Source: Candidatus Rokuibacteriota bacterium
Lineage (GTDB): Bacteria > Methylomirabilota > Methylomirabilia > Rokubacteriales > CSP1-6
DNA: 64,000 nucleotides
Direction: 5' to 3'
NCBI GenBank assembly: GCA_003220535.1
Contig: QHSU01000062.1
Location: forward strand, 62,001-126,000
Below are positions 60,186 through 64,000 of the stretch, one piece after another; the first letter of the stretch is position 1; each line of letters begins with the position of its first letter. The notes beneath the pieces are model-generated. The model was not told where the DNA came from. It ran no database searches and saw nothing but the letters and a program-made list of their open reading frames with translations. The position numbers were made by a program, and so were the translations under genes.

Positions 60186-60557
60186 ATGATGACGATCGAG
60201 GAGCTCGAAGCGTTCTTTACCGAGGGCTGGAACCGTCACGACGTCGACTTTCTGATGACCTTCATGTCCGACGACTGCGTCTTCGAAAGCACCGCCGGCG
60301 CCGAGGCCTGCGGCACGCGCTATGCCGGGCGCGAGCGCGTCCGCGAGGCGTTCGGCGGGGTCTTCACACGCTTCGCGGACGCCCGGTTCCGCGACGCGCG
60401 CCACTTCGTGGCCGGCGACCGCGGCGTGTCGGAGTGGGTCTTCACGGGCACGACGGCCGATGGCCAGAAGGTCGAGGCGAACGGCTGCGACATCTTCACG
60501 TTCCGAGACGGCAGGATCGCCGTCAAGAGCTCGTACTTCAAGAACCGCACGGCGTGA
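60186..60557 (+). CDS. SnoaL-like / NTF2-fold protein
   Basis: Small alpha+beta cone protein of 123 aa: TIEELEAFFTEGWNRHDVDF and MTFMSDDCVFESTAGAEACG (typical SnoaL start), then GRERVREAFGGVFTRFADAR, and DIFTFRDGRIAVKSSYFKNR at the end. Two ATGs in tandem (60186, 60189) follow a weak GAGAG site. Proteins of this fold are isomerases, hydrolases or binding proteins of small molecules. It is flanked upstream by repeated GATGTAT sites. Confidence 0.83.
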   Translation: MMTIEELEAFFTEGWNRHDVDFLMTFMSDDCVFESTAGAEACGTRYAGRERVREAFGGVFTRFADARFRDARHFVAGDRGVSEWVFTGTTADGQKVEANGCDIFTFRDGRIAVKSSYFKNRTA

Positions 60558-60575
60558 GCCCCCGCGTCACGGCCG

Positions 60576-61310
60576 CTAGATGTCGACGACCGTGCCGTCG
60601 TCAGCCGTCTCCTCGGGCACGGCGCCGATGTGGGCGAGCATCTCGGGACCCATGTGGGTGAGGATCACGCGTTTCGCGCCGATCCGGGCCAGGCTCGCCT
60701 TCAGGGTCGCGTAGTCGAGGTGGTACTTGACCCGCCGTTCGAAAAACAATGCCTCGGCGATCAAGAGGTCGGCGCCGCGGCCGACCGCCAGCAGACTCTC
60801 GGTCCATTCGGTGTCGCCCGTGTAGGCGAGCACTCTGTCGTCGCACGTGAAGCGAAGCGCAAAGGGCGGCGCGCCACAGACGTGCTTGACCAGGTACGGG
60901 GTGACCGTGACGCCGTTGATCGCGGTACTCTGGTCGGCGCTGATCTCGCGAATCTCCGTTTTGAATTTCCGCTCGACCGTCGAGGAGCCGGGGAAGAGGA
61001 CTTCCATGGCTTGCGTGAGGCGCTCGCGGAAGCCCGGCGGTCCGACCAGCGTGAGCGGCGCCGTGCGCCGGCTGTAGAATTGCGCATCGAGGATGAGGAA
61101 GGGCACTCCGCCGAAGTGATCGCCATGCAGATGAGAAATGAAGACCGTGCCGATGCGGTTCGGATCGACGCCGAATCGCCGCATCGCGATCATGCTCGAC
61201 GCGCCACAGTCGACGAGAAACGTGCTCGCGGCGGTCTCGACGAGCACGCACGTGTTGAACCGCCCGCCACTGCCGAAGGCATCACCGCTGCCGAGGAATT
61301 GCAGTCTCAT
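60576..61310 (-). CDS. MBL-fold metallo-hydrolase (RNase Z / PhnP-like)
   Basis: Metallo-beta-lactamase-fold hydrolase, 244 aa. MRLQFLGSGDAFGSGGRFNT is the RNase Z/ElaC-type opening, FISHLHGDHFGGVPFL the zinc motif (HxHxDH), YTGDTEW supplies the bridging Asp, and VILTHMGPEML the last His. It lacks the long RNase Z arm, so a phosphodiesterase or arylsulphatase-like role is more likely than tRNA processing. It is divergent from the substrate-binding protein gene (42 bp apart). Confidence 0.86.
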   Translation of the reverse strand: MRLQFLGSGDAFGSGGRFNTCVLVETAASTFLVDCGASSMIAMRRFGVDPNRIGTVFISHLHGDHFGGVPFLILDAQFYSRRTAPLTLVGPPGFRERLTQAMEVLFPGSSTVERKFKTEIREISADQSTAINGVTVTPYLVKHVCGAPPFALRFTCDDRVLAYTGDTEWTESLLAVGRGADLLIAEALFFERRVKYHLDYATLKASLARIGAKRVILTHMGPEMLAHIGAVPEETADDGTVVDI

Positions 61311-61352
61311 GGACGGCCCCCTTACTCTTGAGACGATACCTGGAGGCGTTCG

Positions 61353-62153
61353 ATGACGCTCCGACTCGGTATAGCCTTCGCCGGCTTGCTCGTGCTAGTG
61401 TCCTGCGCCATGGCCACCGAAATCTCGCCCGCCGTCCGGACCGAGCTGACACCGACAGGCAAGCTCCGGGTCGGACTCAACCATGGCAATTTCCTGCTCG
61501 TCACGCCCGGCTCGTCCGCGACGGATCCCCGCGGCGTGGCGCCCGATGTGGCGAGAGAGCTCGGCCGACGCCTGAGCGTGCCGGTGGAGTTCATCCGCTT
61601 CGACTCCGCCGGCAAACTGGGCGACGGGGTGAAGACCGGCGCCTGGGACGTGGCGTTTCTCGGGGCCGAGCCGCAGCGCGCGGCTGACATCGCGTTCACC
61701 GCCGCCTACCTGGAGATCCCGTCGACGTACCTCGTGCCCGCCGGATCGCCGATCCGATCGGTCGCCGAGGTGGATCGGGAGGGCGTGCGCATCGCGGTGG
61801 CCGAGCAGAGCGCCTACGGTCTTTACCTGAGTCGTACCGTGAAACACGCACGGTTGGTGCTCACCCAGGGCGTCGACGCCTCGTTCGACGCGTTCGTCGC
61901 CCAGAAGCTGGAAGCGCTGGCGGGGCTCAAGCCGCGGCTCCTCACCGACGTCCAGAAGATTCCCGGCGCACGGCTGCTCGACGGGCAGTTCACGGCGGTC
62001 CAGCAGGCGATCGGCACACCGAAGAGCCGCGAGGCTGGCGCCCAGTACCTGCGCGCGTTCGTCGAGGACGTGAAGGCCTCGGGCCTGGTGGCCGAGGCGA
62101 TCACCAAGAACGGCGCCCAGGGCGTCTCGGTCGCCCCGCCCGCGCCCAGGTAG
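61353..62153 (+). CDS. ABC-type amino-acid-like substrate-binding protein (SBP_bac_3)
   Basis: Extracytoplasmic solute-binding protein, 266 aa. A signal MTLRLGIAFAGLLVLVSCAM with a lipobox-like LVSC suggests a lipoprotein. Mature part has TGKLRVGLNHGNFLLVTPGS, GVAPDVARELGRRLSVPVEF, KTGAWDVAFLGAEPQRA (binding-site strand), and a GVRIAVAEQSAYGLYL domain swap, as in polar amino-acid binders. TGGAGG precedes the ATG by 5 nt. The permease and ATPase are not in the window. It is in an operon with LLM and hydrolase genes. Confidence 0.85.
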   Translation: MTLRLGIAFAGLLVLVSCAMATEISPAVRTELTPTGKLRVGLNHGNFLLVTPGSSATDPRGVAPDVARELGRRLSVPVEFIRFDSAGKLGDGVKTGAWDVAFLGAEPQRAADIAFTAAYLEIPSTYLVPAGSPIRSVAEVDREGVRIAVAEQSAYGLYLSRTVKHARLVLTQGVDASFDAFVAQKLEALAGLKPRLLTDVQKIPGARLLDGQFTAVQQAIGTPKSREAGAQYLRAFVEDVKASGLVAEAITKNGAQGVSVAPPAPR

Positions 62154-62160
62154 AGAGGCC

Positions 62161-63237
62161 ATGAAGGTCTCGTTCTTCGAAACCGTGCGTTACCAGCCAC
62201 CGCAGCCGCTGCCGTCGGAATGGCCCGTGCCGTCCGGGGACTACGACCGCGACGCCGGCGCCCGGGCCTATCAGGGCATGATCGAGCGGCTCCAGTACGT
62301 CGAGGAGCTCGGCTTCGACTGGGTGAGCGTTTCCGAGCACCACTACTCGCCGCGGATCTTGACACCGTCCCCGATCGTCTCGGCCGCATTCCTCGCCGCG
62401 CACCTGAAGAAGATCAAGATCGCGCTGCTCGGCCCGATCGTCCCGCAGAGCAATCCGGTGCGCGTGGCCGAGGAGGTCGCGATGCTCGACACCATGGCTC
62501 GGGGACGCCTGGTGGTCGGCCTGCTGCGGGGAACGTCGAATGAATCGCTGACCTACGACCTCAACCCGGCGGAGTCTCGAGAGCGAACCGACGAGGGCAT
62601 GGAGCTCATCCTCAAGGCGTGGACGGAACCGCAGCCGTTCGGCTGGCAGGGCCGCCACTTCCGGTATCGCACCATTTCCATCTGGCCGCGCCCGCTGCAG
62701 CAGCCCTATCCGACGACCTATGCGCTGGGAACGAGTCGCGAGGCCGGCGAGTTCGCCGCGCGCCACCACCTCGGCTGCGGCGTCTCCTACGGGTCGTTCG
62801 AGAGCGTGGGCAAAGCCACCCGGTATTACCGCGAGCAGTGCACGCAATACGGCTGGGAGCCGTCGCCGGACCAGATCATCTATCGCGCGAACATGCTGCT
62901 GGCCGATACCGACGAGGAAGCCCAGGCGGAGCTGCGAAAGCTGCCGGCACAGGCGCCGTTCTCGATGCGGCCGGGCGTTCGCGAGGCCATGATGACGCTG
63001 GACTCCCGCAACATCGCGGGCGAAGCGCGCGCGCCGATCGTGAGCGGTGCGTTGCCCACGACGTTCATCGGGAGCCCCGACACCGTCGTCGAGCAGATCC
63101 GGCGCTGCCGTGAGGTCGTCGGAGCGGGCGTGATCGACCTGTCCCTGCATCCGCCGGGGTCGACAGATCTGGAGCCGCTCATGCGCTCCCTCGAGCTCTT
63201 CGGCAAGAAAGTGCTCCCGCGCATCCGCGACATCTGA
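62161..63237 (+). CDS. LLM-class flavin-dependent oxidoreductase
   Basis: Luciferase-like monooxygenase, 358 aa: MKVSFFETVRYQPPQPLPSE, FDWVSVSEHHYSPRILTPSP (EHH motif), KIKIALLGPIVPQSNPVRVA, GRLVVGLLRGTSNESL. GAGAGG lies 5 nt before the ATG, 7 nt after the binding-protein gene. Closest in look to the luciferase/alkane monooxygenase branch. It is the middle gene of a binding protein, monooxygenase, hydrolase unit. Confidence 0.88.
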   Translation: MKVSFFETVRYQPPQPLPSEWPVPSGDYDRDAGARAYQGMIERLQYVEELGFDWVSVSEHHYSPRILTPSPIVSAAFLAAHLKKIKIALLGPIVPQSNPVRVAEEVAMLDTMARGRLVVGLLRGTSNESLTYDLNPAESRERTDEGMELILKAWTEPQPFGWQGRHFRYRTISIWPRPLQQPYPTTYALGTSREAGEFAARHHLGCGVSYGSFESVGKATRYYREQCTQYGWEPSPDQIIYRANMLLADTDEEAQAELRKLPAQAPFSMRPGVREAMMTLDSRNIAGEARAPIVSGALPTTFIGSPDTVVEQIRRCREVVGAGVIDLSLHPPGSTDLEPLMRSLELFGKKVLPRIRDI

Positions 63238-63258
63238 TGAGGTAAAAGGGACCCGAGC

Positions 63259-64000
63259 GTGGCGCAGACTGCCTTCCGCGAAGAGTACGTCGACGCCGAC
63301 GGCTTCCGGATCCGGTTCATGGAAGCCGGCCAGGGCGCTCCGCTCGTGCACCTGCATGGCGCCGGTGGATTACGCGTCACGCCCGCGCACGAGTTCTTGT
63401 CTCGCCACTTCCGGGTCGTCGCCTTCGAGATGCCCGGGTTCGGTCAGTCGCCCCCGAACGACCGGACGCAAAGCATGCCCGAGCTCGCCTCGACCATGGC
63501 CCGAGCGGTCGACAAGCTCGGGCTCGACGCCTTCAACCTCATGGGCACGTCGTTCGGAGGCAAGACGGCGCTGTGGCTGGCGGTCCAGGCGCCCCAGCGT
63601 GTGCAAGCACTCGTGCTGGAGGCGCCCGCGGCGATCCGTCAGCAAGGCGCCGAATCGCCCTCCGGATCTGCCGAAGAGATCGCGCGGCGCCTCTACGCTC
63701 ACCCGGAGCGGCTGGCCTCGATCCCGCCGATCGACCCGGCCGTCCGGGCGAAGACGCAGCCACTGGTCCAGCGGTTGCGCGGGCCCGATCGCGACGCGGA
63801 TCTCGAAAAATGGCTGCCCGAGCTTCCCACGCCGACCCTCGTCCTGTTCGGCACCCTCGACCGCGTCATCGCGCCGGCGATGGGGCGCGTCTACAAGGAC
63901 CTGATACCCAACTGCCATCTCGTGTTCGTCTACGACGCGGCGCATGCGATCAGCACCGATCGGCCCGAGGCGTTCGCCGAGGTGGTGGTCGACTTCCTCG
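63259..64000 (+). CDS. Alpha/beta-hydrolase (3' end outside the window)
   Basis: Alpha/beta-fold hydrolase, 247 codons visible from a GTG at 63259: FREEYVDADGFRIRFMEAGQ, oxyanion LHLHGAGGLR (usual HG followed by AG), nucleophile MGTSFGGKTAL (Ser), probable acid in FGTLDRVIAP and His in YDAAHAIS. Only a few C-terminal residues are cut off. GGTAAAAGGGA precedes the GTG. It follows the LLM gene by 21 nt; the two may act in sequence (oxygenation to ester, then hydrolysis, as in Baeyer-Villiger routes), which is inference. Confidence 0.85.
   Translation, partial: MAQTAFREEYVDADGFRIRFMEAGQGAPLVHLHGAGGLRVTPAHEFLSRHFRVVAFEMPGFGQSPPNDRTQSMPELASTMARAVDKLGLDAFNLMGTSFGGKTALWLAVQAPQRVQALVLEAPAAIRQQGAESPSGSAEEIARRLYAHPERLASIPPIDPAVRAKTQPLVQRLRGPDRDADLEKWLPELPTPTLVLFGTLDRVIAPAMGRVYKDLIPNCHLVFVYDAAHAISTDRPEAFAEVVVDFL

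Noticed and set aside
60576..61310. Assignment of the MBL hydrolase as tRNase Z
   Set aside because: The opening LGSGDAFGS and zinc motif fit, but the flexible exosite arm of tRNase Z is missing.
1..64000. Search for CRISPR arrays, tRNA genes, riboswitches and insertion sequences
   Set aside because: No regularly spaced direct repeats, no GGTTCGANTCC-type T arm with a matching acceptor stem, and no transposase frame were seen.

Overview
This is a 64 kb piece of a very GC-rich bacterial chromosome (roughly two thirds G+C by eye, with strong G/C third-position bias). Five luciferase-like flavin monooxygenases (LLM), five TIM-barrel amidohydrolases, tandem Uma2 nucleases, MmgE/PrpD, CaiB remnants and an orphan xanthine-dehydrogenase-type large subunit together recall uncultured soil lineages such as Candidatus Rokubacteria / Methylomirabilota. 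That placement is inferred from gene content and remembered family distributions; no rRNA or marker gene confirms it. No rRNA, tRNA, CRISPR array or intact insertion sequence was found. About 62 protein genes, four degraded or frameshifted genes and several repeats and hairpins can be supported.

Layout. 1-9.7 kb: 5' part of a RecQ helicase (minus) divergent from a signal-less TRAP-type binding protein, two small secreted or lipoprotein genes, then a plus-strand run of 2-oxoacid dehydrogenase E1 alpha, alpha/beta hydrolase, TauD-type dioxygenase, a 19-residue lysine-rich peptide, an ABC-F ATPase and a DUF3943-like envelope protein. 9.7-16.6 kb: EmrB-type exporter, amidohydrolase, AHL-lactonase-like enzyme, LLM enzyme, a frameshifted thioredoxin-like gene and two Uma2 genes. 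16.6-20 kb: E1 beta, threonine aldolase and E2 in one operon. 20-27 kb: a CaiB pseudogene, two convergent amidases separated by a 125-bp inverted repeat, a UbiE-like methyltransferase, and a translationally coupled pair of acyltransferase/condensation-like and flavin-halogenase-like genes.

27-43.5 kb: truncated phosphoesterase-like secreted protein, Mug-type glycosylase, two LLM enzymes, a lipoprotein, a vanadium haloperoxidase, an NCS1 permease, an amidohydrolase-epimerase-amidohydrolase-Rieske operon, a phasin operon, a sigma-54 activator, a Tat-dependent amidohydrolase and a secreted DUF6607-like protein. 43.6-44.0 kb is a patch of gene remnants. 44-53 kb: a four-gene minus operon (amidohydrolase, MmgE/PrpD, hydrolase, LLM), an orphan molybdenum hydroxylase large subunit, VOC and DinB proteins and an SDR lacking the usual Tyr/Lys motif. 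53-64 kb: Phd/VapC toxin-antitoxin pair with an 18-bp palindromic operator, MFS exporter, aldo/keto reductase, enolase-superfamily enzyme, Ldh-type dehydrogenase, ankyrin protein, SnoaL-like protein, MBL hydrolase and a binding protein-LLM-hydrolase operon that runs off the end.

How it fits together. Most genes look like peripheral catabolism: uptake, oxygenation, ring or ester hydrolysis and CoA-linked steps, arranged in short operons. Three non-coding patterns stand out. First, a GC-rich palindromic intergenic repeat starts at or near stop codons and in several copies runs into the Shine-Dalgarno sequence of the next gene. Second, at least seven genes have a -10 box placed so close to the start codon that a leaderless mRNA is expected. 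Third, an identical 14-mer lies 21 nt before E1 alpha and 23 nt before E1 beta, although these subunit genes are 13 kb apart. No clearly new defence or mobile system is visible; the acyltransferase/halogenase/methyltransferase locus and the stop-to-start repeat are the best candidates for something undescribed.
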